From Callaeas wilsoni (lineage: Eukaryota > Chordata > Aves > Passeriformes > Callaeidae): DNA of 64,000 nt. The translations under genes and the position numbers were made by a program. The stretch's first letter is position 1. Every line of letters begins with the position of its first letter. Below the pieces are notes generated by a model. It saw only the letters and a program-made list of their open reading frames with translations. It searched no databases and was not told the origin of the DNA. Location of the stretch: NCBI GenBank assembly GCA_013398955.1, contig VWPU01014195.1, forward strand, positions 29,958-93,957, given 5' to 3'. Positions 20,741 through 33,370 of this stretch are shown piece by piece.

Positions 20741-23700
20741 TCATTCCTATTGGAGAGTTGCAGTTTGTAGGACAGAGGTTTTTCCACATCTGGATCACAA
20801 ACACCCTGACACTTCTGCTGACAACTCTTCTGGAATTTTATTTCCCATCGATGCCTCTTGCCCTGCTTTCACCCCCCGTGCTGGACGCACACATTTATAA
20901 CATCTATAAAACGTGGTGGGGCTGCTCTCAAGTAGAATTCCTGAACATTCATCATCACGAGCTGAGTTTCCCTTTCAATTCTTACTTCTAAATGCGCCAC
21001 CACCTTCTTTGGGGAAAGCAAAAAAACCCCCAAATCTCCCACGTTTTTGCTCCGTGCCCCCATCCTCCATTTAGCTCCAGCCTATTTGCCTTCGCACTTG
21101 CTTGACGTCGTGGAAATTGGATGGAGGGCAGTAATTCACGTGGTGGACGTGGGAGCTGGAGGTGTTTCTGTTAGAGCACGAGATCTCTTTCCCAGCCAAT
21201 CCCGCCGTGCCTGCCAGGTCCTTCACCTCCTGAGCTCACCGTGGAGCTCCAAAGCCATTCCCAAACTCCTGTCCTGCGTAGCTGGCATGGCTGAAACCCT
21301 TCCTCTTGAAGTGCTGTCCCTCAGTGATATTTAGATCCCTCCCAGATCCCTTCACAGCTCTCTCCTTTGGAAAACCGACGTGTCCCGATGCGCTGCCCTT
21401 GTGTAAACACATCCTCCTTTGTAAGAAACAAGCCCCTAATTCAGACCTATGTCGTGTTTATTTTTGAACATGGATTTTTTTTTTTTTTTTTTTTTTTTGG
21501 TCAGGGACTATGCAGCTCGACCTTAGGCTCGACAGGGAAATGTTTATCCAAAGAGTTAACGCGGATGAGTAATCCAGGACGCTCCTGCCAGGGCTCGGGG
21601 GGTGGGATTCCCGTAAACAGCCAGGCCCTTTGAACTCGGGGCTTTTATTTTATGTCATCCTCCAACCACTAAACCAACACGCCACCATGGAGGCCTTCCC
21701 TGCTCAGCCAAAACACAGATTAAGCCATGGAAATTTAAGCTGGGAGTATCATTTGGGGGGACCTTGTGTTCATCAACTCCTCCTCTTTAATTCACTCTGT
21801 CCTGAGCTTGGCCGAGTGTTGTTTGTCCAGTGCAGGGGTTGTTCCAGCCCCAGGAAAGCTGTTCTGGCTCTGTGGAACACCTCCAGACATGGACATGGAG
21901 TGGCACAACCAAAGAGATGAAAAATGAGGGAGAACGGACCATTCGTGTGCATAAATCTCCTCCTGGTTCCTTCCCCTGGAAATTTAATCTTGGGCTGGTT
22001 GTTCCTTATCTGCCTGCTCCCGGTTTCCCCCTTCCCTCAGGGATCAGCTCCTGGGATCACTGCTCCCACCCTCCTCAGCAATTGTCTGTTCGGATCAGCA
22101 TGCACCCCTTTATCTCCTGATATCAATTATCAGTCCCGCCAGAGAGTCACTGTAAAATCGTGATTTAATGAAGCCGGATACACTTACACGTGCAATAAAT
22201 AACAATAAATATCTGATTTTCAAGCTGGCCCTAAGAGCCCAGCTCTGCCCATTTTTAATGCTGATCACGGCCACGGACTGGATTTGGGAACCGTATCAGT
22301 AAACTCTTGGAGATTTTCTGTGGATGTTATGCAGCTCAAATTCCCCCTCAGTATTAAGACCATGCAGAGTTATGAGACTGAGGCATCCAAGAAATAATAG
22401 GAATAATGTGGATATTGCATAACCATCCTCTTGCAGTGGCATGAGTCATTCCTGAAGTGCCCTGTATATCTTCCAGGGTGGATTAAGGATACGAGACAGG
22501 GGAACCATGAGGGCTCCTACAGTGCTCCACAAAGCCTCCAAAATGGGAAAAGCCTTTTGAAAACAACTCTGAAAAATAACCATTTGTCGTCTGCAGTAAA
22601 TAACTCGGTCACTGCGGAGGTCAAAAGCTAAAGGCTCCCATCCGGGGCTGGGATTAATGACCTGCAAAACACCAGTTTAAAAACAGGCTCTTCTCCCACT
22701 TCAAGACAGGCAGCAATGAAGCATCTCCTGCCATTCCTTAGGCAGGAATGAAATTCCAGGCAGGCAAATGGGCTTTGCAGTGGGTGCACAGGGATGAGTT
22801 AAGCAGTGATGGAATGAACACTGTGTAAATCAAGGCCCAGGGCCACTACGGCCTGCTCCTTACCTCGTCAGGACGTGGCAGGAAGGCCCAGGCACAGCCA
22901 GGAGTGGTTCCTTGTGGGACAGTGGTGAGGGACGAGGCTGCGATGCCCTCCCTGCCCAAGGGGTGTTGGCATTGCCCAGCATCCCACACAAGGCATAAAC
23001 GTCCCTGCCCTGGCCAAATTTCCACTGCTGAGGGGGAATGTTTATGATGAGAGTCAAAGGCACGAGGGGAGGCAGGAACCCAACCTGTCCTGTGCTGGGA
23101 GGATTGATGAGGTGGCTTAGTCCTTCCTGGGCTGGGCTGCTCAGAGTCATTTTTCAAGTAATTTGGTGTCTCCCAGTTTGCCGGGATGGTTTTGCAGTAA
23201 GCTAGGGTATTTTGAAAAATAATTACATTAAAAATTTCTGTTCCGGCTCTGCTTCTTTTGCTTTAAATGGGGATAGAAGCCATGGTTAAAGGGACTATTT
23301 CATGCTTCAAACGGTAAAAGTGGAGGCAAACTGTGAGTAAAGTTCTAAAGAGAACTCTTTTATATTAAAATTACTATAGAATGAAATATGCTCTGCCTTG
23401 AATGACCCTGCAGATGTCCCTGGACTGGGCTGATTGCTCCAGGAATACTGATCCAATATAACCTGGCTTGAGGCCATTCAGGAGCTGTGAGATGATATCA
23501 AATACTTTGAATTTCTGATCATTTGTACGAACAAGAATTCCAGTGCTGTGACTATCCAGATTCACAGAACTTTCATCAGCTGGAGCAGCTGAGCCTGTCC
23601 TTCTGCAAAGTTCTCGTCTTTTTTTTGCCTTGTGTTCCTGTTTCCTTCAACCCAAGCTAAACAAAAATTCAGGTGGGGAAATTTCCAGCAGTTTGAGCTC

Positions 23701-26700
23701 TGCTGCTCCCTTCTCCCACCCAGCACAGGACAGATGCTCTGATTTTCAGCCTGCAAAGAACAAAGCTTCCCCCTGGCTTCTTTATTTTAAACAGGAGAGG
23801 CCACCCACAGCTCCAAACATGCCTATGGAGAGGAAAAATAAATGGCTGAGCTCCTGGCCAGACACGGATGTGCAGAGCGTATCTGGGAGGAGGAACTGTT
23901 TGGAAAAAGCCATTCCCATCCCACCCAGGTGCTGCCATGGATGGGACTGGGAGCACCAGCACCTCCCAGCAGCGGGGAACGGCACGGAGAGCAAGCTGGG
24001 GTGGCTGGGGACCATAAATCAACTCAGCCCAAAGGCAAGTTCAGCAAGCTAGAGCTGTATAGATGTCAGAGAAGGGAATTTGGGAAGGTTTCAGCTCAGA
24101 ATTCCAGCTCTTGCTTCACAGGAAGGCAAATCCAGCAGTGCTCCACCGCCTTGTGGCCACAACATCCAGTAAAGACCCCACCACCAGCCTGAACCCGCGG
24201 ATTTTTCCCCCAAACCAAAGCAGAGGAGGGTGGTCGGAGCTGCTGCAGGGCTCAGGGTGTTCGGCTTGGCCTTCTCCAGGGGGGTTTGGGTTGGTCATGG
24301 GGAGGTGGGAGCACCTCGGGGTGATGTTGAGACACGGGAGGGATCTCACCTATGGAAACCCCTCCTCCAGAAACAGAAGAAGGAATGAAAATGAGGCGAG
24401 GAGCCAAATGTTGATTATTTCCACCAGCTGGCTCTTTCCTGGATGTCCCCTCCTCACCTGGAGCCACGAGCTCTGTGTCTGCTGTGCCACGTGTCACTTG
24501 GAGGGGAATCGTCACCACGACAGCTTTGGGACTTTGATTTCACACAAGCATTTGCAAACATGGAGAACACACGAGGTGGATGTTGGATCTGGAGGTTCAT
24601 GGAAAGAGCCCTCCTAATTCAGCAAGGATCAAGACTCGGAGCAGGATCCCTCCTGCTTCGCGAGCCAGCTGAAACTTGAGAATCGTTTGAAATGGTGTTT
24701 TTTTAAAGGCTGTATTTTCATGCCTCGCTTCTCCATACAGACAGAAACATGGCTTTTCCCTTTCATGGAAAGTTGGGACCTACCTCCAAAAATGTCCTTA
24801 AACTCAGGCTGAAGGCAGTGGAGTTGGCAGCGCCATATCCCACGGCTGCCTCTACCACCACATCCATCTCTTTGGGTCAATATTCAACCTCAGATAAAAT
24901 TTGTATCCGAGATCGGAGAGCAAAATTGCAGCACTTCTCTGTCAGCCTCACTCCAGGCTGGAATTACTCAGAAACATCCCGGTTTTTACTTATTGGATGT
25001 GAGTGTCCCTCTCTGTGTGACATTTGGGGTGATTTTAATCTACCTGGTGTGGAAGGTTCCCTCTAAAAAAGGCCAGACCTGCACTGGTGTGGGTCTCAAG
25101 AGGGCAGTGGAGCAGTGTCAAAGCAGGTCAAGCTGCACGTGGACCTAAAATCCCAGAAGATGAGCTCATTATCCACCGAAACTGGCGATATTTTGGGCTG
25201 AAACAGGTTAACAGTGATGAGAAAGGAAGAAAATGAGTGCGTTAAATCCTGCTTAATTAATCTGACAAATGATGAGCATGAAACTGCCTTTGGGAAGGGG
25301 TTGGAAGGTTCACAGAGGAGTGAGGGGTCTGGGGCAGGCATGGCATGGGCAGCTCATCGAGTTCCGCTCCAGCACCGCTGTCCCAGTGTTCGTTTCTCCT
25401 TTCACTGTTCTCTCTCCTTATCCCAGTGCTGTATTTCAGGATTTCACCCCTCTCCTGAGCTGCTGTGGAGGATCAGCTCAGTGCCAGAGATCGAGGGTTG
25501 TTCCCTGGTTCCAAAAAGCTCCTTTTATTTTACCCTCGTTGGCAATAATTAATACCACTGCATTCATCCTGTGCATTATATTTTTTAAAAAATAAGTACA
25601 TAAATTCTCAATTAAGAATCATGCCCTGACAAATGAATAAATCGAATAGATCACAATTAAAACCCCATGAAAGTGTGGAGAGTGCAGCTCAGTGTTACTC
25701 AGAGGTCTGTGTTATTCACACGAGGCTGTAGCCAGCATTCAACCCCACATTCCATGTTCATTAATGAAACCCTTCATGCAAACTTTGAGCTGAAAGTGGC
25801 TCAGTCCCATCAAACGCAGATTTTGGGGCACATTTTCCACCTTAAGTGAGACAAAACTCACCTGAAACCTTGTCCAGCCTGGTCTGAATGTGAACCCCAG
25901 TGAGGGAGTCAAGCAGCAGTGTTGTGTGTTAGGAAAAGCCAGCTCAGAGCTGGAATACAAATAGGGAAAGAAATTAATGCTCATTAAAATTGTTACCTGC
26001 ATTTCTCTATCAGCATGCAGTGCAGAAGAGGAATAAAAAAATCCATTTGGATTCTGGGGATGTTTCTGCCAGTTCCTGTTTTCACAGTATTTTCCAAAGT
26101 CCCGCTGCCTTTAAGGCGGAAAGAATTCCTATAGGAAATCACTTGATTTGTTTTCATTTTATTTATTTGCTTACGTTTCGCTAACCACAGAGGCTGAAAC
26201 TCTTTGGGATGCTCGAAAAAAACAGGATGTTTCTGCCTCCAGAGAGGCTCCTACTCATACATTTTCTGTCTCAGATGATGTCAGAATCATCTGGTAAGGG
26301 CGTCATGGAGATTGCCCCAGCCGAGTGGTAAACATGAAAATGCAGCTTTAAATCACGTCCAAGTTCTTGAATTGGATGTTTCCCCTCAGAAACGCATTTT
26401 TGGGTTTGTTTTTTTTTTGTCTTCGAGGTGGCGGTGGTAGCCCTGCTCGAGGCTGACCCGATGAAAGATTCCCTCAAGGAGTTTTATTGAAATCTTTTCT
26501 TCTTTTTCCTTTTTATTGGGAAGTGATCGGGTGAGAAGGTTTGCACAACCAGACTCCGGGATTTCAGGAGGTAAAAGGACATGGAAGAAAGTTCATTTTT
26601 ACAAAAAATCACAATATAGAGGTTATGATGAAAAAAAAAGGAAAAAGGTTGATAAACTGAGGCCAAAAAAAAATCAGCATATGGAAATGCGGGTGTATTT

Positions 26701-27626
26701 TTGGAACCTTCATACAGCTCCGTTTCATTGGGGAGTTATTCACGGATCCTGAAACCACTCTGGCTTTGAGAAACGCGGAGCTGAGGAGGCCTCGGGGTGA
26801 CCTCGGCTCCGGGGCGCGCCGGACGCGTCGCGCTCCGTCGGGAGCACACGCAGGGAGCGCCGGGAGCCCGCCGGCATCGCCTCCGCCCGCTCGAAAACAC
26901 ACCCAGTTACACCCCACTGAGCCCGCTGCAGCTCCTCCAGCCGGGGTAGCTTCAGACGTGCCCCGGGCCCAAAAAATCTGACGAGGCACTAAGCGCAAAA
27001 TCAAACCGCGGAGTTCATTTTATTCCCATTCAATTCCACCGTGGCTATCGCAGGAGCTTTGGTTTTATTATTGCTAATTCCAAGCATAATAAATACGCTT
27101 CAGGATCTCGGCTGATTTATTATCATTTTAAACAGGCTGATATTTGCAGCTTTTCATGAATTTTCGCAGTAATGTCTATTTCCAAATTCAGCCCTTCTTT
27201 TCGTTTCACTTGAGACGCCCCATCGGTATTAAAATCCAGTATTTAAAATACAATAATCACTTTTCCTGCTTCGTTAGATATCTCTTAACTCCCTCAAACT
27301 GAGGGAATATGGGCAAGATTTGTTTTTTCTTGTCACCTTGTCAATCTGGAAGTTTTTTCCAAAGGCAGTTAAAAATCACTGAGCTGAATGACTGAGTTTT
27401 ATTCAGGTTTCCCAACATTTTCCGTTCTGTTCGTACTTTTTTACAAGTTCAGGTAGTGAAACTTGGTGGTCTCTTTATAACCATTTCCACTTTTTGTTTG
27501 CAGTTTGTAGAAATTTAATGTATTTTGGCTCCCGTTAGGAATAACTGATAAGTTGGCAAATCAGGAATGGTATCAACTTCAAACCAAACCAGATGCCAAC
27601 TTTGTTAATCTTTGTGTTATCAATCA
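20741..27626. other. unique non-coding DNA, about 6.9 kb
   Basis: I recognise no gene, transposon or RNA gene. A 24-nt T run sits at 21475-21498. 23600-24680 is moderately GC-rich with several overlapping frames on both strands (up to 184 codons at 24063-24617), none recognisable. A CpG-dense patch near 26780-26900 is listed separately. Confidence 0.4.
26780..26900. promoter_or_regulatory. short CpG-dense patch, possible CpG island core
   Basis: By eye about 21 CpG dinucleotides fall within roughly 105 bp (for example GGGGCGCGCCGGACGCGTCGC), inside sequence that is otherwise AT-rich and CpG-poor. It could be a promoter-type CpG island, an unmethylated enhancer, or a chance GC spike. No first exon is recognisable beside it. 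Confidence 0.35.
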
Positions 27627-27681
27627 CAGTTGGACTCGAGGATCTTGAGGTCTTTTTTAATCTGGATGGTTCTGTGATTCT
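27627..27681 (+). mobile_element. short CR1 3' terminus, sense
   Basis: CAGTTGGACTCGAGGATCTT, GAGGTCTTTTTTAATCTGG and TGGTTCTGTGATTCT match the last 55 bp or so of a CR1 of the GGTTGGACTCGATGATCTT class. It is very short and diverged. Confidence 0.75.
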
Positions 27682-30600
27682 AAACTCCGACTGGAGTTTA
27701 AGGATAAAACATTAGATCTTTGGGGGATATTAACAGTGTCATTTACTGAGAGACTCCTCTGATCACAGGGCATTGGTTTCTATTCCTGCATATTTGTTTT
27801 TTTCTGGATTTTGTGGGGTTAGTGATTATCCTGTTGTGGAAGTTGTTTGTGAAGTCATGGAGTGGGATGGGCTCGCGGAGAGCAGCTGGAGCTCCCCAGA
27901 ATTATGGGATTGCGTCCTATAGACTCCAAACTTCCAGCATACCCTGAATATTATCAGTCATAGAGGCTTGGGATGGGCTGGGACAGGAATTAAATCTTCC
28001 CCTCAGGAACAACTCTTAAAAGCTGGATATAAATCCCTCAGAGGGCAGCGACAGGAGAGCGATGTGGGCATTTCCCTTTAGCTTTAAAAGCACTTACAGG
28101 AGATCAGAGCCCTGCCCTAAATAAATTCTGCCCCTGATTTATTCCTTGGAGTGCTTATGGGCTATGGGAACACATTCCTCCTACAAATTCCCATGTCCAT
28201 CTCTCTTCAGCTTTGGAGATGTGGGTCTGGATTTTCTTCTGCCCTCCAGTTCAATAACTCATGGAGATTTTACTTAACCCTGTGTCTTGATTTCAAACCC
28301 TTTCTTTATCACAGCTGATTTGTCCAGAATGGTTGGATGGAAGATTTACTTTTCAGGAATTTTTGGAAGTTGCTATGTTAATACAGAAAATGAAGTTTTT
28401 CATTTAAATTAAATTTTCTCCTCCTGGATGGAATCCTGGGAATGTGCTTTGCACCCCAAGGGCTTCCCGAAGGAATGATGGTGTCCAGACTCTTCCAAAG
28501 ATAGTCCCCCATCTCTTTGGCCAGTGAGTCACTGATCACAAGGTCTGCTGGAATCAGAGCAGTGCCTTCAGGAGGGCGACGAGGGAGGATCAGATTTAAG
28601 GGCAATGCTCCAGCTTGGCACCTAAACCTGATTAACAAAGATTAAAATGGGAGAGAGTGAAATAAATGCATTATCAGAAATCTGTCCACTGGTTATTGAT
28701 TAGGAAGGCAGGGCAAAGTCTGTTTTAAACGTATCTTTGTGTCTCAATACATTTGGGATGTTTCCAGACCTGGTTTGGTTCTGACTTTCCCCTCTGTGTA
28801 GCACTTTTCACATTCGGTTCCTGCTGTGGGTTCTCTGGTTTATTGTACTTTTCCAGGGGAGCCCCGTGGATGAGTCCGTGGTGTCCCTCCGTGCCCACAT
28901 CAGCTGGAGCTCACCCGGCCCTGCTCCCGCAGTCCCCCGTGCCCCTGCACACACTCAGGGGTGGGAGGCAAGGCACGATTTGGCTCTTGGAGGGTCTGAG
29001 CTGTCATTTGCATTTGTGAAACACAATTTCTGCCCGGCTCCACCCCTTCTCCCTCCAAACCAGATGAAATATTTATTGGGTTGGAGTGTAAGGGCTCAGT
29101 GTTTCGTCTGCAGAGGAACAGGGGAGTCCTGGTTCTGACCAGAAATTTCTAAGGCTTCTTTGTGGCTACTAAACGTTGGAGGAAAAACCACAAATTACCA
29201 TCGCCGTGGGGCTGGGCCCTGGGTCCTGGCTCCAGAGCCTCTCCGGGCCCTTCCCCCTCCCCTCCCGGCTTCAAGTGCTCTGCATCTGTGTCAATAAGTG
29301 CCCCATGTCCCTGGCAAGGGAATATTGAATGTGCACACACAGCGTGTGCAAAATTAACCTCTGCCAGGGAGGGGGAGCGAGGGAAGAGCGGGCTTGTAAT
29401 TACACACGAAATTAAGCTGTTGCTGTCATTAACATATTTCTTCAAAACTGAGGAACCTCCTTTCCCCCCCAAACCCCTCACAATTCATCCCCTGTTTGTC
29501 GTTTTCTGGCTGCTCCTCAGTTTTCTTTTCCCTGGCCACACCTAATCCCAGCATTACCTGGGGTTGTCCCACCTCGCTCTGCCCTGGCACCTCCCGGGGG
29601 GACATTGGGTCCTCCCCCATCTCCTCGTCCAGATTTTGGGAATCTTGGAAGCTCAGTGTGTCCATCCCAAGCTGCCTCAGTCTCCTGTTATCCTCTTAAC
29701 CTTCCCATGAGATTAACCTGCAGAGAGTTTTAGGAGTTTAGTTAAGTCCAGAGGTGGAGCTGAGCATCCGTAAGATAAAAGCATGGTGGGTAAAGGGTGA
29801 AAACGGGGATATTTGGGCATATTCAGTGCCAATTTTTGTGGGAGATGGGAACATGGGTGGAGAGATGGGAAAGAAGAGTCCATCCACCCAACTGTTCCAA
29901 GAACAGGAGCTCAGAGATGCCCTTTTGGAACAAAGCTCTGCTGAGCAGCTCCTCCTCGTCAGCACATACCTGAGTCCCCATCCCATAAATAATGTGGATT
30001 TTTGGGATGATTGTTGGAACCACTCAAACCCTTAAAACATGAACTATTGTGCTCCCACAAGCTGCACTGCTTGGATTTATCCTGTCACAGATGGCCCTGC
30101 TTTACACTCCTTTCCAACGAGTTTTGTGAAGCAAAAATGTTGTACCCGTGATTAATTGACGAAGTTTTGGTAATCCTTCCAGTAAATTTTTTCAATAAAC
30201 ATGGCTTTAAAAAAAGTCAATTGTTTACAGAAGAAGGAGTATTTCAACAATATATCGCCACGCTCAGAAAAATTATTCTCAGGAAAACGTCCTTCTTTTT
30301 TTTCAAATAAAAATATTTTTCTTAGAAATAACATTGGTCAGCTGTATTAATGATATTGGAAGAGTTCGAAGTGACAATGAGCAAGCCATGAAAAATGGAC
30401 AGAAAACAAACACAGAATCACTCCAGTCCTGGACTGCTTTTTAGTTATATTGGAGACATTCCAGGGCTTCCATTTTTCCACCAGTGTTTAATGGGCTCTC
30501 TGTTTGCATTTATGTTTTCCTGATCTTTCAATCTGCAGGAATGGCTGCTTCTGGCAGGACTCTTTTAGCATCACCCCCTCTGTCCCCTCTTTGGAGCCTG

Positions 30601-31186
30601 GCTGCCTCATTTTTTTTTCCCCCTGAATTCGTAGGAAGAAAACACCCTGATATGAAGGTAAAACAGGTAAATATGAAAAAGCTTGGGAATCAGGATTTCA
30701 GCAGCAGTGTGAGCCTCCATCAGTGGATTTAACTTGCACACGCACTCCCTGGAAAAATCCCTGCCCCAGAGGGTTTATGCCAATTAAAATTTTAAAATGA
30801 CATCAGTGAAATTAACCTAAATTTTGCTTGACCTGGAATTTAGGTCAGTTTAGATCATCGTCTTAGCAGGGCTGTCTAAGATTCAAAGCCTCGTGGAGAG
30901 CTATAGGAACACAAACGTCCCTCAGAGCAGAGGTGGGTCCTGCAGAGCCAGCAGAGGCAGCTCCAGGATGGTGGGAGATCATTCCCAGAACTCCTCTGGC
31001 TGCCCACGCCAGGGCTGATAGGAGAAAATGTCCAGAACGTGGCTGAAGATGCACAGCTGGTACCTGAGGGGCACCAGCAGCTGGATGGTGGCTCCAGAAT
31101 GGATTTGGGGCACAGAGCAGCTCTGCCCTGTTCCTGCATCCCCGGCTGGGCTGAGCGCAGGAAGGCAGAGCCCCACCAGACCCAGC
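27682..31186. other. unique non-coding DNA, about 3.5 kb
   Basis: No gene or repeat is recognised. Sequence is AT-rich, with the longest open frame about 127 codons and unfamiliar. Confidence 0.45.
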
Positions 31187-31325
31187 TCATGGAATGCTTG
31201 GGTTGGGAGGCCCTCAGAGCTCACCCCAGCCCAGCGCTGCCGTGGGCAGGGACAGCTTCCACAGACCTGGCCACTGCAGCCTGGCCTCGGGCGCTTCCAG
31301 GGATGGGGCAGCCACCATTGCTCAG
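31187..31325 (-). mobile_element. CR1 LINE 3'-end fragment, antisense, diverged
   Basis: TCATGGAATGCTTGGGTTGG, GCTGCCGTGGGCAGGGACAG and GCCTGGCCTCGGGCGCTTCC then AGGGATGGGGCAGCCACC follow antisense CR1 order with many substitutions. It is older than the fragments at 20522 and 58741. Confidence 0.85.
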
Positions 31326-31729
31326 TTCCACCCTTTCACATCCCGAGGCGATGGTGGTGATGATGGTGATGATTCCACAGCTAAAAAAATGCTAAAAACA
31401 TTGAAATAGGACAACCCATCCTTTGCCCACTGCTTTCAGTGCTTCTCACCCCCATACCACAACCTCTGTGGTACCCTGTTTGCAAATTTTCTTGTAGAAT
31501 ATCGTGCTGTTTTCATCCTTGTGCATAAATTTTGTCAATAATTGGAATGCAAAAAAGAAAAAAAAAAAAAAAAGAAAAAAAGAAGCTGAAATAATGGCAG
31601 GCAGCATATTGGAGAGACTGATCATCATAGGCTTGTTCATGGGATATTTATGGACTGCATTTACAGCCTGGCCATATTTTACTCTTCTTTCCTTGCCAGG
31701 GTGGACACAAATCCCAGTTTGTGTTCTCG
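31326..31729. other. unique DNA with A-rich run
   Basis: 31551-31584 is an A-rich simple run. A (GGTGAT)-like short stretch follows the CR1. No gene is recognised. Confidence 0.5.
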
Positions 31730-33370
31730 GAGCATTTCAGCGGCAGCGGAACTCTCCTTTCTGGTGGAGCGCTGCAGGCCCGCGCACAATTAAACATTTT
31801 CCACTTCTCTGAAGGAGCTGCGAGCGAACGCAGCGCTGAGCGCTGCAGAGCTTGCTGCTATCGAGCGGTGGCAGTAGGCAGCTTCGTCAGAAAAGTCCCT
31901 GCCCGGCTCCGCGTGCCCCACCCTGGTGTAAATAGAGCCGGGATTTAGAAGGTGTGAGCTGGCAGGGCAGCGGAGCCTGCGAAATGTAAGAGCTGCAGTA
32001 GCCCTTTTTCCGAGGGCTTGACAGTGAGCAGAGCCCAGCGAGAGACTGGGATCCCATTCAGCATCTGGGAGTGGGAGAAGTGTCGGGGAAAAGGGAGTCA
32101 TGCGCTGCTCTAATCCATCCCTCCCTTCCAGCCGCTGCGGTTGGAGTTGTTTTTGTTTGTTTTAAAGGGAGGGGGGGTCTGCTGGATGTTTTCCACGGGA
32201 ATAGCTGTGAATTGTCACGGTATCAGTGCGTGGCGGGGTGGGCGGGGGAGGCTGAGAGCTGTCTCGGCTGCATTTCCTACATTTCTCTCTCTGGAGAGAG
32301 CTGAGGTCACCTTTCCAGAGCATCTGCGTGCTGTCCAGAGGGATGAGGGCTTCCAAGGACTGCAGGCACCGCTGGTCCGGGACAGGCAGCGCCGCACTTG
32401 GGAGGGTCGCAGCCCAGTTTAGCTCTGCGCTCTCCTCCCGCAGGGCTCGGTCCAAACTCCAACGCACTGAACGGAGACAGAAGCCTCTCTTCCAGCGGGG
32501 TTATCCCACATCTGGCTGCTGGGAGGTGTCTGCTCCAGCACTCCTGCCTGGCGCACCTGGGCACCGCAGGGAATTTCGGTGCTCCTGCCGCCTGCCCCAG
32601 CTCGGAGCTCTCTGCGGGCCCGGCACGGCAGCCAGGAGCAAAGGGCTCTCGGTAAAACAGGCTGGGCCGTGGAGGTTTCCGCCTTCCCTCCATGGGGCAG
32701 GAATGCCGGTGCTGTCCTGCCCCAGGACAGGCCCAGCACGCCTTTGCCACGGTCGTGCTGCAGGCACCGGCAGCTCCAGCAACGACAGAGATTTATTTGC
32801 TCGGCCACTTCAGGCAGCGATAAGGACACTGCCCCACCCTTCTGCTGTAATTGCAGGACAAATGTGCCCCGATTATGCCCCTCCTCGGCAGCCACCGCAG
32901 ACCTGTACGTGCAGCTGCCTGCTATTAAGAGATTAATTATTAATTTCTACAGATCCTCAAGTAAGGCGATTTTTCCTATTGTGTTTGACATCCAACCCTG
33001 CCAAACTTTCTTCCTCAGGTGGCGTCTCTTATTTTGTGGCACTTCAGCTGATGTGCTGCCATCTTTGCAAGTAAATAAAAGCCCTCGTGGGTTGTTCCCA
33101 GACTTTATTTCACGAGCTGGGTTCAAAGCCTTGCTTGCCCCGGGGCCAAAAGAGGACAAGGAGTGCGAGCTCTGCCAAAGTGGCACTGGGCTCACAAGGA
33201 TTCCTCATCTCAGTGGGGCCTGGATCCTTCTGGATGCAGAAGGAAAGCTGCAGCACCGTCAGCCCAGGGTGGTTTCCCACCTGCCCTGCAGGATGTTACC
33301 CGGCAGTGGGCTGCTGTGGGATGGCTCTGACCCCACGCAGGCAGCCCGGCTCTGTAGAGTCCCCTGATAA
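31730..33370 (+). other. GC/CpG-enriched block with a 262-codon open frame, candidate transcript locus
   Basis: CpGs are frequent at 31740-31930 (for example GAGCGCTGC and GCGAGCGAACGCAGCGCTGA) and GC stays high to about 32900. The longest non-repetitive open frame of the window, 32579-33367 (+), lies here and ends at a TGATAA. Its first 85 codons or so are Arg/Ala/Pro-rich from the GC-rich part; later residues are mixed, with a Cys pair (CELC) and no domain I recognise. A second + frame (32328-32936, 202 codons) and minus frames overlap it, which is typical of GC-rich non-coding DNA. I cannot call a gene; it is only the best candidate. Confidence 0.25.

Noticed and set aside
24063..24617. 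184-codon + frame
   Set aside because: No recognisable domain, overlapped by other frames on both strands in GC-moderate DNA, with no promoter or splice context that I can support.
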